A stretch of DNA of 64,000 nucleotides. Source: an uncultured Hyphomicrobiales bacterium. GTDB lineage: Bacteria > Pseudomonadota > Alphaproteobacteria > Rhizobiales > Ancalomicrobiaceae. The stretch is taken from the NCBI GenBank assembly GCA_903930435.1, contig CAIYYN010000065.1, forward strand, positions 62,001 to 126,000, given 5' to 3'. The notes under the pieces were generated by a model. It saw only the letters and a list, made by a program, of their open reading frames with translations. It was not told the origin of the DNA and made no database searches. Position numbers and translations under genes: made by a program. Position 1 is the stretch's first letter. Each line of letters opens with the position of its first letter. Shown one piece after another: positions 48,864 to 56,697 of the stretch.

Positions 48864-49049
48864 TGGCTGTCCTCCTGAGAGGTGCGAAATCCGGCGAAAA
48901 CTTTGGGTTTTGGGCCGCGGCAGAGGCTGCGGGTTGATGATCGACCTCACGTCGGTCATCTGATTTCATTGCCAAAATCCTCCCGACCGACCGTCCGCAC
49001 CTCGCGGCTTTTATCTTGCCGTCCTCCTCCTCGACCTTCTCCTCCGCAG

Positions 49050-49079
49050 TTCACACTCTGGAACGCGCTGGTGTGTGAA
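49050..49079. other. Candidate oriT-region inverted repeat
   Basis: TTCACAC (49050-49056) and GTGTGAA (49073-49079) form an inverted repeat in the 243-base gap upstream of the relaxase gene, the usual place for oriT. The nick site itself cannot be identified by eye. Confidence 0.35.
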
Positions 49080-49106
49080 GTAGACTTGGGAGCGTCGAGA
49101 TGAGGT

Positions 49107-49886
49107 TCAGCGCCCGGACAGAGGGACGAACAGCTGCCCGCCCGAAGGTTTTGCTGCCGGTGGATGTGCATCCGATGTATCCACAGGACCACCGGCTATT
49201 GGATGATAGGGGGCGGTTTCTGGACCAATCGGACTAGGCATTGGCGCCGGTGACCTCGAAGGAAAAATTCCGCTCGCCCAGCCAATGGGTCGATCATCGT
49301 GCGACAGATCTTCCGCCGTCGAACCCACCGTCGGGCGATCGTTCGACGGACGCTCAGGCGAGGTTCGTTGAACATCAACTTCGGCTCTGGGACCGTGCTC
49401 ATCCTGCGAGCCGTCTGAGGGTTTTGCGTCCTCCGGCATGTCGAAGTTCGGCACATCACCTTTCGCTAACGACAGCATCACCGCTTCCGCAAACCGGATG
49501 TCGGGCCGGATCTTTGTCCCCCGAAACCGGGCAATCGCGCATCCGATCGCATCGCTTTGAACCGCCGGATCGCTCGCACACTCCCTGGACAGTCTGGCGA
49601 TTTCAGAGGTCGCCGACGAGAGATTGGCACAGGGCTCCAGGATGTTTGCGTTGACGGCTCCAGCTCTCACAGTGACGCCTGAAAGACCGATGCGAAGCGC
49701 TTGGTCCGGCGGCGTACGACGTGCATCCGCGAGCGCTGCAATGCTCGATGAAAAGACACGCGGTAGTGGTTCATTGAGGTGTCCGATGGTCCAGGGCGAT
49801 CCCCGGCTATTGTGCCAGACCAGAGCCTGCACGAGCTTCGGATCAAGACTGAGGGAACAGGCCGTGACGAGGGTGGCGAGATCCAT
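49107..49886 (-). CDS. VirB1/SLT-like conjugation protein, catalytic Glu not seen
   Basis: A 259-residue protein in the place of the lytic transglycosylase gene of this element type. I choose the ATG at 49884-49886, with GGAG eight bases upstream; a GTG three codons earlier is possible. Residues 1-150 fit the fold of SLT-like proteins (LATLVTACSLSLDPKLVQALVWHNSRGSPW, later AIARFRGTKIRPD and RFAEAVMLSLAKGDVPNFDMP). The catalytic ES pair of true transglycosylases reads HNS here, so peptidoglycan cleavage is doubtful. The C-terminal 100 residues are Pro/Ser-rich and probably disordered. It starts six bases after the traF stop. Confidence 0.7.
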   Translation of the reverse strand: MDLATLVTACSLSLDPKLVQALVWHNSRGSPWTIGHLNEPLPRVFSSSIAALADARRTPPDQALRIGLSGVTVRAGAVNANILEPCANLSSATSEIARLSRECASDPAVQSDAIGCAIARFRGTKIRPDIRFAEAVMLSLAKGDVPNFDMPEDAKPSDGSQDEHGPRAEVDVQRTSPERPSNDRPTVGSTAEDLSHDDRPIGWASGIFPSRSPAPMPSPIGPETAPYHPIAGGPVDTSDAHPPAAKPSGGQLFVPLSGR

Positions 49887-49891
49887 GACCG

Positions 49892-50410
49892 TCACTCCCC
49901 CCGATCGTCGAAGGTCCAGATCGGAGCCGCCTTTGCGATCACGGCGGATGTGGACAGCAGGCCAAAATACCGTCCATCGAATGAGTTCAGGGACTGCCAG
50001 TTCATCAGGAAGATGGTACCCGGACCGACAGTCTGGCAGCCGCTCCAAACCGGCAGCGGCCGGCCTTTGCTGTCCGAGGTGAGCGTTTTCCCGATCGAGA
50101 CGTGATCAACGGTGATCTCTGTGTCCGATCGACAGACAACCTGACCCGGAAGCGCGGCGACGCGTTTCAGAAGCGGAATGCCGACCGGCAGGATCTCGCG
50201 TGTCGCCATGAAGTCGACGATGCTACTCGGCGCGCGAACGACGACCAGATCGCCGATGTCCAACGTGTCGACGGCGCTGGTGACGTAGAGGCCGACAGGC
50301 ACGCTGTCGGATGCATTCCAGATCAGCCAGGGCGTCGGCGAAATCGTGACTGTGGCCGCGATGGCACCGACCCCGCCGAGCATTGTCAGCACGATTGAGG
50401 AGGCGGTCAT
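49892..50410 (-). CDS. traF: S26 family signal peptidase TraF
   Basis: A 172-residue serine protease of the TraF branch of S26 signal peptidases; in RP4 it matures and cyclises the TrbC pilin. One N-terminal membrane helix is followed by NASDSVPVGLYV with the catalytic Ser. The catalytic Lys lies in GIPLLKRVAALPGQ. The final box reads FLMNWQSLNSFDGRYFG, where the family usually has a D-SRYFG form. It overlaps the DUF2840 gene by ATGA and is followed by the VirB1-like gene. Confidence 0.92.
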   Translation of the reverse strand: MTASSIVLTMLGGVGAIAATVTISPTPWLIWNASDSVPVGLYVTSAVDTLDIGDLVVVRAPSSIVDFMATREILPVGIPLLKRVAALPGQVVCRSDTEITVDHVSIGKTLTSDSKGRPLPVWSGCQTVGPGTIFLMNWQSLNSFDGRYFGLLSTSAVIAKAAPIWTFDDRGE

Positions 50411-50949
50411 GACGATGCCCCTGATTTGGGCATAGCAATGCCGGAGCGGGTTCCGTCATGCTGGACGCCGTTGGCCAGCGCGGATCCGCTGTCAATCTGG
50501 CGTCGCAGAAGCCACGCGTGCTGTTGGTCCCGGGCATAGGGTCTCGGCTCCTGGCCGCCCGAGATCCGATTGTGCACCTGGCGCCAGTGGTCGGGCGCGA
50601 TCTCGGCCGGATCGAAGCCGAGCGCCTCGACGGCGTCGATCGCCGCGAACACCTTTTGCACTTTAGCCCAGGTGACGATCCGCAGCAGGATCTCGCCGCC
50701 GGGCGTAACGCCGGGCACGGTCGAGAATGGCTCATGTGGTGCCAGAGCGCGTAAAATATCGATGCGGGATGCGATGGTGCCATATTCGTTCGCAGCCCAG
50801 CGGACGTAGGCGAAGACGTCGCCGGCTGCAAAACTTACCACCTTGCGCTTGCTATCGATGACGCGCATTGCCCTGATCCGGCCGAAGCGGATCCAGCGTT
50901 CGGCTTTACCCTTGTCGAAATACAGTTCGACGTCCGTATGATCGGTCAT
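50407..50949 (-). CDS. DUF2840 domain protein
   Basis: A 180-residue protein. I start it at the ATG at 50947-50949, preceded by AGGAGG five bases upstream. The sequence VELYFDKGKAERWIRFGRIRAMRVIDSKRKVVSFAAGDVFAYVRWAANEYGTIASRIDILRA matches DUF2840, a family found almost only in conjugative elements next to traF and parA. Function is unknown. The C-terminal 40 residues (SGGQEPRPYARDQQHAWLL) are poorly conserved. It is translationally coupled to traF. Confidence 0.85.
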   Translation of the reverse strand: MTDHTDVELYFDKGKAERWIRFGRIRAMRVIDSKRKVVSFAAGDVFAYVRWAANEYGTIASRIDILRALAPHEPFSTVPGVTPGGEILLRIVTWAKVQKVFAAIDAVEALGFDPAEIAPDHWRQVHNRISGGQEPRPYARDQQHAWLLRRQIDSGSALANGVQHDGTRSGIAMPKSGASS

Positions 50950-50966
50950 TGGATCCTCCTGCGGTA

Positions 50967-51245
50967 TCAGATGTCGGAATCGGGGAATGCATCGGCGAGC
51001 AATGCGCGCAACATGTCGGCGACGGTCTGGCCGCGCCGGAACGCGGCGATTTTGATGCGGCCCCGGAGTTCGGGCGTGATGTCGATCGTCAGCCGTGCCG
51101 TGAACAGTTCGGCCTTGGTCGGCGGCACGCTGACTTGACCGACCTCGGGCTCGCGGACCCAGGCCTCTGGCGTTGGGCCTGTCTCCGTCCCGGGACGCTT
51201 GGCAAAGCCGGCTGGCGGCCGGCGAGTGGATCCAGGCCCACTCAT
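50967..51245 (-). CDS. Ribbon-helix-helix partition protein (ParA partner)
   Basis: A 92-residue protein. A disordered N-terminal half rich in Pro/Gly/Thr is followed by a C-terminal ribbon-helix-helix (ELFTARLTIDITPELRGRIKIAAFRRGQTVADMLRALLADAFP). Its start overlaps the parA stop (ATGA at 51242-51245). That pairing and layout (disordered ParA-stimulating tail plus RHH) match type Ib partition centromere-binding proteins such as ParG. It probably binds a centromere near this operon and stimulates ParA. Confidence 0.8.
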   Translation of the reverse strand: MSGPGSTRRPPAGFAKRPGTETGPTPEAWVREPEVGQVSVPPTKAELFTARLTIDITPELRGRIKIAAFRRGQTVADMLRALLADAFPDSDI

Positions 51246-51880
51246 TCCGCAAGCCCGCTGATGGCCTTCGCCAGTGCCGCGATGTCACGACTGGCGAGGC
51301 TGTCGTCGTCCAGTTCAAACGCCAGACGACCGGAACTCACGGCTTCCGCGAAGGCCACCCGCTGACCGATCAGTGTCGGCAGAACTGGCGGTTGGTGGTC
51401 GGCCAGGAGTTCGGCAGTCTCTCGCGAGATGTTGGTGCGAGCGCCGCATCGGTTCAGCACGAAGCGGGCTATGAGCTGTGGCCGGAAGACCCTGGCCTCC
51501 CCGATCAGCCGCAGGATCTCGGCCGAGGCCCAACCATCGAAAGCCGAGGGCTGGACCGGGATCAACACGAGATCAGCGGCGATGAGCGCCGATCGCATCA
51601 GGCCGGCCACACGCGGCGGTCCGTCGATGACGACATGATCGACGCTTGCCGCGATCTCTGGCGCTTCCCTGTGCAGCGTGTCGCGAGCGAGACCAACGAC
51701 ACCGAAGAGCCTTGGGAGGCCTTCACGGGCACGCTGCTCCGACCAATCGAGCGCCGAGCCTTGTGGGTCGGCATCGATCAGCGACACGGTCTCTCCCCGC
51801 CGAGCCCATTCGCCGGCGATGTGGAGCCCTAGCGTTGTCTTGCCGACGCCGCCCTTCTGATTGAGGAGTGCGACGATCAT
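51242..51880 (-). CDS. parA: ParA family partition ATPase
   Basis: A 212-residue Walker-type ATPase. The deviant Walker A motif NQKGGVGKTTLG is at residues 7-18. Walker A' and B blocks follow (SLIDADPQGSALDW and VDHVVIDGPPR). It lacks the N-terminal helix-turn-helix of type Ia ParA, so it is a small type Ib form. It is followed by its RHH partner and preceded by a region with iteron-like repeats and repA. It would keep the excised, possibly replicating, circular form in dividing cells. Confidence 0.93.
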   Translation of the reverse strand: MIVALLNQKGGVGKTTLGLHIAGEWARRGETVSLIDADPQGSALDWSEQRAREGLPRLFGVVGLARDTLHREAPEIAASVDHVVIDGPPRVAGLMRSALIAADLVLIPVQPSAFDGWASAEILRLIGEARVFRPQLIARFVLNRCGARTNISRETAELLADHQPPVLPTLIGQRVAFAEAVSSGRLAFELDDDSLASRDIAALAKAISGLAE

Positions 51881-52081
51881 GGCGCCTCCTCCCTCGTTCT
51901 GACTTGACCCCGCTTGCCGGCCGAGGAAGGCCGCCTGGGAGGGTCAATTTGAGGGGCTGAACTTGCCTGTGGCGGGGAGTTTTCCACAGGGGCGCGCGTC
52001 TCTAAAAACAGGTTAGATTCACTATTAGATAAGTTAGGAGCGCGAATTAGTGTTTCAGGGTAAAAGCTTATGACCGATAAG

Positions 52082-52144
52082 CGTTCCTGAAAGCACGGCT
52101 CCGGCGTTCCTGAAAGCACGCCAGTTGCCGTTCCTGATGGCACG
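52082..52144. repeat. Three iteron-like direct repeats (candidate replication origin)
   Basis: CGTTCCTGAAAGCACG occurs at 52082-52097 and 52105-52120, and CGTTCCTGATGGCACG at 52129-52144, with spacing of 23 and 24 bases, about two helical turns. They end seven bases past the repA stop codon. An AT-rich stretch lies to the left (about 52000-52080), and TTTTCCACAG, resembling a DnaA box, near 51978. Repeats of this kind beside a replication initiator gene are typical of plasmid origins. Confidence 0.7.
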
Positions 52145-52151
52145 AGATGAT

Positions 52152-53039
52152 TCACAGCTTATCCCCAGCGCTTGGACGCCCCGAGCTTGAGCCATCGGCG
52201 GCACGGATTGCCCTCACCTTGCTCGGTTTGAAGGTGAGAAGGACGCGCGCGTTGGCGTCGCCGATAAACCCGAGTTCGTAGCCGGGTAGAGACTGGTCCC
52301 GGACGATCGCGCGCAGTTCAAAGCCGAAGCGTCGGAACGGGGAGAGGCTGCCGGATTTGGCGTAGAGATGCTCGATGTCAAAGCTCCAGCCGCCGGGCTG
52401 ATGCCCGCCGTGGCGGCGGATCAGGCGGTAGAGCCATCGCTCCAGCCCACCGGTCAGGTCGAAATAGGCTTCGTCGATGGTCAGGACGAATGTGTTGTCC
52501 AGGACGCCGGCATAGAACCAGTCTGGCAGGATCAATTCGATCCCGAGCGGCCTCCCTCTGGCGTCGGCCCGCTCTTTCCATTCGTTGATCCAGGAGAAGC
52601 GGTGCATGCGCCGCTCGGAGACCTGACGGATCGACGTCGCGATCGTGGTCGATTGGAGCCGATCGAGGGCGGCCTTGAGGCGGAGATAGTCGCGAACCGA
52701 GGTACCCCGCCCGACGAAGGTCAGGATCTCATGTGGCGTCGCTGTCATCAGGCGCGATGTCGAGAGACCCTGATTGCGGGCGTCGACGATCTGGGAGGCG
52801 GCCCAGATCAGCACATCGGCGTCCCAGATCGTTGCCATGCCGTGGTCGAGTGTCGCCTCGACGCGGATGGTCACATCGCCCTGTCTAAAATCGATCGGTT
52901 CCACCCGCCGGGACTTGGCGAGCGAGAAGAATGGATAGGACATGAGATCACGCGCATCGCGCGGCGCCATGTCGCCCGGTCGGGCCCTGAAAAGATCCAG
53001 TTGCCTGTCTTGCGGCCGGGATGCGCTCTGCTGTGTCAT
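52152..53039 (-). CDS. repA: Replication initiator protein A (RPA family)
   Basis: A 295-residue replication initiator of the RepA/RPA family. The sequence DLMSYPFFSLAKSRRVEPIDFRQGDVTIRVEATLDHGMATIWDADVLIWAASQIVDA is diagnostic, followed by winged-helix segments (DYLRLKAALDRLQSTTIATSI) and RWLYRLIRRHGGHQPGGWSFDIEHLYAKSGS. The family initiates plasmid replication by binding iterons; three iteron-like repeats lie just beyond its stop codon. Presence beside parA and the transfer genes is characteristic of Tn4371-type ICEs, where it may allow limited replication after excision. Confidence 0.92.
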   Translation of the reverse strand: MTQQSASRPQDRQLDLFRARPGDMAPRDARDLMSYPFFSLAKSRRVEPIDFRQGDVTIRVEATLDHGMATIWDADVLIWAASQIVDARNQGLSTSRLMTATPHEILTFVGRGTSVRDYLRLKAALDRLQSTTIATSIRQVSERRMHRFSWINEWKERADARGRPLGIELILPDWFYAGVLDNTFVLTIDEAYFDLTGGLERWLYRLIRRHGGHQPGGWSFDIEHLYAKSGSLSPFRRFGFELRAIVRDQSLPGYELGFIGDANARVLLTFKPSKVRAIRAADGSSSGRPSAGDKL

Positions 53040-53048
53040 GATCGGCCG

Positions 53049-53174
53049 TCACCGCGCGCCACGGCGGGAACCGTGATCGGCCTGCCGCCCGTTGCCATAG
53101 GCTGGCGAAATCGCCGCGTGGCGCTTGGCCGGCAGAACGTCGCCATTGCCGGGATCCGATTTCGAGGCCTTCAT
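53049..53174 (-). CDS. Short ORF between the helix-turn-helix gene and repA, unknown
   Basis: A 41-codon frame from ATG at 53172-53174 to a TGA at 53049-53051 fills the space between the excisionase-like gene and repA. The product is basic (begins MKASKSDPGNGD and contains AISPAYGNGRQAD). I do not recognise a domain. Its exact fit into the gap and the run of three genes in one direction are the only support; it could equally be leader sequence of repA. Confidence 0.3.
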   Translation of the reverse strand: MKASKSDPGNGDVLPAKRHAAISPAYGNGRQADHGSRRGAR

Positions 53175-53186
53175 GCCGCGATCGGC

Positions 53187-53360
53187 TCAGGCTTGCAGAT
53201 CGGTCAGTGCATAGACCACACGGCCGCCGAGCTTCGAATAGCGCGGTCCTGTGCCATAGGTGCGGTGTTTTTCAAGCGTCCGGCCGGAAAGACCCAGAAA
53301 GCGGGCGGCCTCGGGGGTGCGCAGGAAGCGCGGCGGAAATCCTGCCATGGGATCGGCCAT
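53187..53360 (-). CDS. Small helix-turn-helix protein (AlpA/excisionase-like)
   Basis: A 57-residue protein. I start it at the ATG at 53358-53360, with GGAG seven bases upstream; the longer frame adds unrelated residues. The sequence PRFLRTPEAARFLGLSGRTLEKHRTYGTGPRYSKLGGRVVYALTDLQA is a MerR/AlpA-type DNA-binding domain (helix-turn-helix plus wing). Such proteins lie just upstream of repA in this element type. It may regulate repA or act as a recombination directionality factor. The usual C-terminal extension is absent. Confidence 0.8.
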   Translation of the reverse strand: MADPMAGFPPRFLRTPEAARFLGLSGRTLEKHRTYGTGPRYSKLGGRVVYALTDLQA

Positions 53361-53502
53361 CAGATATCTCCTCACCGTCAATGTCCCCGATCGGATTGAT
53401 CGGCGGATCGAGGGCAAGTGTGGCGGAGCGCGGCCGTCAGGGGGGATGGTGAAAACGGGGGTGCTGTTTTCGCCACCCCTTGGCCTGAATATCTTCCGCA
53501 AA

Positions 53503-54283
53503 TCACTGAAATCGCAGAAGATCCAGATAGCCGCCGTGCATTATCTGCACGCCCGTCCGAACAAGCCGGATCGTCGTATCGCGCAAGGAGGACGTCTTCC
53601 ACGGATGGTCTGCGATCCGGCCTAAGCCAAAGAGCGCAATCGCGATTTGGCGATAATCTGCACCATGTAGGTGGCCGTCGAGTGCCTGGAGTGATTGCAA
53701 AAGCCGGGTGTGCTTTTGCTCAGGGAGCGGCCTGAAATCGGGTCCGGCTGGACGACCCGAAAGAGTTCGCCAAAGACGTGTTGCGGCATGAGCGCGGACC
53801 TCAAACGCGTCGTCGAAAGGGAGCAGAGGTGCATAAGCGGCGTTTCGATCTGGCGCGTCCCGGAACCAGGCCCGATGCTCAACGCCGTCGTGGCGCATCA
53901 TCAGATGCCAGCGGTCGATCGCGCCGCGTACAACAAAATCAGGAAAATCGCAGAGTCGGATTTGCGGCTTTCGGGTGCCATCATCGTGGCTGACGGCAAG
54001 CGGTACAATGGTTCCAAGCACGTCTGGCGACCAGAAGACAGACTGCTGCCAGGCGCCGAGCCTCGGATCTGCAGCAAAACGCCAGGCCCCAGCGGGGATC
54101 TACCGCGACCTCCGGCGCGGCGGAGGCGGACGTCTTGAGGGATTTTCGCGCTCTGCGCCGAATGCGATCAAAGAACTGGCAGTAGCCCGGGTTGCGTCGC
54201 AAGAATTCCCAGGCAAGGCCGATGCGATCGAGCGATCTCAGCGGTTCGTAACTGTCTGATGATTGCCAGTCCGGATCCGCCAT
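53503..54283 (-). pseudogene. DUF6499-DUF2285 regulator gene, frameshifted
   Basis: Two frames together make one typical element protein. The N-terminal part (start 54281-54283) carries LRSLDRIGLAWEFLRRNPGY, the DUF6499-like segment, and RWGLAF. The C-terminal part carries DVLGTIVPLAVSHDD, RLLQSLQALDGHLHGADYRQIAIALFG and LRDTTIRLVRTGVQIMHGGYLDLL, the DUF2285 segment. The switch is at an A4 run at 54076-54079 (TTTT in the coding strand). With three bases instead of four, the reading RWGLAFAADPRLGAWQQSVF continues into the second frame. So this is a one-base insertion in a homopolymer, either a real mutation or a base-call error. Full-length relatives are probable DNA-binding regulators next to repA. 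Confidence 0.8.
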
Positions 54284-54436
54284 GACCCTCTTGTCTCCAT
54301 ATCATTGCTGATTTGGACGTCGGGTCGTCGAATTTCGGGGAATTGGCGGCGGTTGTGAAGTTTGGGCAACGTCATCACCTGATGCACTCAGGGCATCACG
54401 AGTTCATGCCCATGGACGTGGCGCCGGACCGGATTG

Positions 54437-54703
54437 CTACCGGCCCTTGGCCAGCAAATGGCGGTAGCCTGTCGTCGTCATCCAGCCAGCTCTTGCAAGG
54501 TGAGTCTCGTGTGCAATCCGCGCTCTCTCCGGCTCGGCGACAGGGTCTATTTCAAGAACAATCCGCGCCACGTCCTGCCAGGGGGCACCGGCTTTCTCAG
54601 CGTCGAGCAGGCGCAAATAAGTGATCGCCTGCGCCTCGTCGTAGGGCGTCAGTTGGCTGTCAGTCGGCGCACGATCAGAAATCGGGGATGCAGGTTTCGG
54701 CAT
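54437..54703 (-). CDS. Conserved small mobile-element protein, function unknown
   Basis: An 88-residue protein. The core PYDEAQAITYLRLLDAEKAGAPWQDVARIVLEIDPVAEPERARIAHETHLARAGWMTTTGYRHLL is highly conserved among conjugative elements of alphaproteobacteria as I know them. It is mostly helical, and I assign no function. It lies upstream of the DUF6499-DUF2285 gene in the same direction, separated by 153 bases, and is divergent from an XRE regulator; the shared 164-base AT-rich gap should hold both promoters. Confidence 0.75.
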   Translation of the reverse strand: MPKPASPISDRAPTDSQLTPYDEAQAITYLRLLDAEKAGAPWQDVARIVLEIDPVAEPERARIAHETHLARAGWMTTTGYRHLLAKGR

Positions 54704-54867
54704 TTGTCAGACCAACGTCTTTTCGTGACTATGCCCTAAAAGAGCATTCTATTCCATGACCTTATGCGTGAAACGACACGGAACCGCACGTTCGTGAGAA
54801 TGCCGCCTCGACCGATACATATTATAGGAGATAAACCTCATAGTGTGTAGTGCCGCAGCCTGGCGGT

Positions 54868-55131
54868 ATGGATATGCGCAAGCTGGTTGGCAGGAATTTC
54901 GGACGACTTCGCAAGGAGAAAGGCTTCACGCAGGAGCAGTTCGCCGAGGCGTCCGGCTTCACCCAGCAATATGTCAGCGACCTTGAGCGCGGACGGCGCA
55001 ACCCGACTGTGATCAGCCTGTTTCACTTGGCAACGGCGCTTGGCTCCGAGCCGATGGAGCTAGTCCGGTCGGATGAACTAGCCGCGACAGAAGGCCTGAC
55101 AGCGCCAGCCAAGGCGCCGAGGATGCGCTGA
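54868..55131 (+). CDS. XRE family helix-turn-helix regulator
   Basis: An 87-residue repressor-like protein from the ATG at 54868; GTG at 54850 and ATG at 54874 are alternatives. The helix-turn-helix is RKEKGFTQEQFAEASGFTQQYVSDLERGRRNPTVISLFHLATALGSEP. It is divergent from the small conserved gene at 54437-54703, with TATTAT-like promoter sequence at about 54820. By analogy with other elements it may keep replication or transfer genes silent, but no operator was identified. Confidence 0.85.
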   Translation: MDMRKLVGRNFGRLRKEKGFTQEQFAEASGFTQQYVSDLERGRRNPTVISLFHLATALGSEPMELVRSDELAATEGLTAPAKAPRMR

Positions 55132-55142
55132 CGAGAAGCCCC

Positions 55143-55160
55143 GCCCGGGCGAACCCGGGC
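55143..55160. terminator. Bidirectional hairpin between XRE and DUF736 genes
   Basis: GCCCGGG (55143-55149), loop CGAA, CCCGGGC (55154-55160): a perfect GC-rich stem with a stable tetraloop in the 44-base gap between two convergent genes. No long T-run is present on either side. Confidence 0.6.
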
Positions 55161-55175
55161 CGGGCGTTCCTGCGT

Positions 55176-55499
55176 TCATTCGCCGGCTTTGCGGCCGCGT
55201 GACCAGATGAGACTGTAACCCTCGCCGTCTTCGTCGTCGAAGAGGTTGGCGAAGATGGGAGCGTTGAAGCTGGGATCGTCTAGCTTGAGGCCCAGATAAT
55301 CGCGGTTCTCGCTGGAACGCTTGGACCACGCTGCGCCGATTTCCACTCTACCGCAGTAGACCCGGTGGCTGGGGGCGTTGTCGCCGGAGCGGCTGGTTTC
55401 GGGGACGATCCGGACGTTCTTCGCCTGGACCGAGAGAGTGACGATTTCGCCGGTGAATTCGTTCGAGCCGGTCTTCTTGAAGGTGCCGATGGTCGCCAT
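55176..55499 (-). CDS. DUF736 domain protein
   Basis: A 107-residue protein. I start it at the ATG at 55497-55499, which begins the family motif MATIGTFKKTGSNEFTGEIVTLSVQAKNVRIVP. The rest follows DUF736 (APSHRVYCGRVEIGAAWSKRSSENRDYLGLKLDDPSFNAPIFANLFDDEDGEGYSLIWSRGRK). The family is common in rhizobial plasmids and islands, often as several copies. It is predicted to be a small beta-rich protein with unknown role. It converges on the XRE gene through a hairpin. Confidence 0.88.
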   Translation of the reverse strand: MATIGTFKKTGSNEFTGEIVTLSVQAKNVRIVPETSRSGDNAPSHRVYCGRVEIGAAWSKRSSENRDYLGLKLDDPSFNAPIFANLFDDEDGEGYSLIWSRGRKAGE

Positions 55500-56116
55500 T
55501 TTAGTCTCCGATTTTCCTGTCCGAGCCCGCACCATTGCGGCCTCGATGGCGATCGAGAGGCCGGAGGCGACCGACGCCGCACAGCTTGCTGCCGCAGCGA
55601 AGCGAAGGACGGCGCGAGAGCGGCTTTCTTGTCCTGCGAGGAATGGGCGGACCGGGGTCCCCGCGCGATTTATCGCGAGGGGTGGTCCCCCAGGGGAAGA
55701 AAGTTGCGATGCGCTGTTGCGGCATAGGCGGTCGAGGCGAAGCCGGACTTCGGTCAGATCAGTCCATTGAAGAGGCCGTTTGGAGCGGTCGCCGGGTGAC
55801 GAGAAAACGGAGACCATGGCGACATCCCGCAGTCTTCAAGCCGTCAAGCGCGAGACCTCACCAAGGTTATGGGTCTCCCCCGGGCAGGCTTCGATACGCC
55901 ATCATCCCTATCGCCGCCGCCCGAGAACGCCCCGCTCAGGGGCTGTTCGGCTGATGCTGGAATCCAGCGCTCCGGTCCAACCGCTTCAACGTGCAAATTG
56001 CGCTATCGCCGCCGAACCTGGCGATCCGAGCTTCAATGCACCATTCCCACCGTTCACAGATGAGGCGGGGAGGTTCTTTGCTGCTCTGGTCCGCCAACGG
56101 AGCTTCGTGGAGACTT
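55500..56116. other. Intergenic region with possible DUF736 remnant
   Basis: No intact gene is recognised. On the plus strand at about 56017-56085 a frame reads GDPSFNAPFPPFTDEAGRF, close to DDPSFNAPIFANLFDDEDG near the end of the DUF736 protein, and suggests the decayed end of a second copy on the opposite strand. The rest shows no domain. Confidence 0.4.
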
Positions 56117-56557
56117 TCAGGCCTGTGCGAGGGTCTGGCTGGATCGGCCGGTGGCCGCCATTCCCGCTACCCGCGTGAAGGCTGTGGCGCCGACCGCGAG
56201 TGCGCCGACACCTGAGAAGATGAACTGCCAGGTTTCGGACGGCATGGTGTGTTTCACGATGCCGTGGGTGGCATGATAGCCCGCGATGACGGCGGGCGCC
56301 ACGAAGACCAGTGCGATCAAGAACCGTGCCCATAGTGGACGGACGATCGCCAGCAGGGTTTGGCCGGCGCCAAGCGTAAGGCCGGCCGCAATCATGCCGA
56401 CGAAGATCGCGCCGATCCAGCCCGCGCCGGTATGAAACGCCCAGGTTCCAGCGGTGACGCCGGCGAAAAAGGGCAGCGCGAACACGGCGAGCGTAAACAG
56501 CAACCGGCAGAATACGCCGATCGCAGCTATCGATATGACGATGCCGATGATGATCAT
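56117..56557 (-). CDS. Four-helix membrane protein, function unknown
   Basis: A 146-residue membrane protein from the ATG at 56555-56557. Four hydrophobic segments are seen: IIIGIVISIAAIGVFCRLLFTLAVFALPFFAGV, WIGAIFVGMIAAGLTLGAG, FLIALVFVAPAVIAGYHA and WQFIFSGVGALAVGATAF. The loops are short, and the stretch HATHGIVKHTMPSE lies between helices three and four. I recall similar unnamed proteins in related elements but cannot assign a function. It stands alone. Confidence 0.65.
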   Translation of the reverse strand: MIIIGIVISIAAIGVFCRLLFTLAVFALPFFAGVTAGTWAFHTGAGWIGAIFVGMIAAGLTLGAGQTLLAIVRPLWARFLIALVFVAPAVIAGYHATHGIVKHTMPSETWQFIFSGVGALAVGATAFTRVAGMAATGRSSQTLAQA

Positions 56558-56697
56558 GGCCGTGGTCTCCGTGAGATAAAGGTCTGACGGTTGCGCCCCC
56601 ACCTCCACCACGGCACGTCAATCAGTATAGCCGAAGGTGAGCGAAGGCGGGAGCGGAAACCGACGGGGTTTCCGCTTTCCGAAGGCATCGCCCCCGG

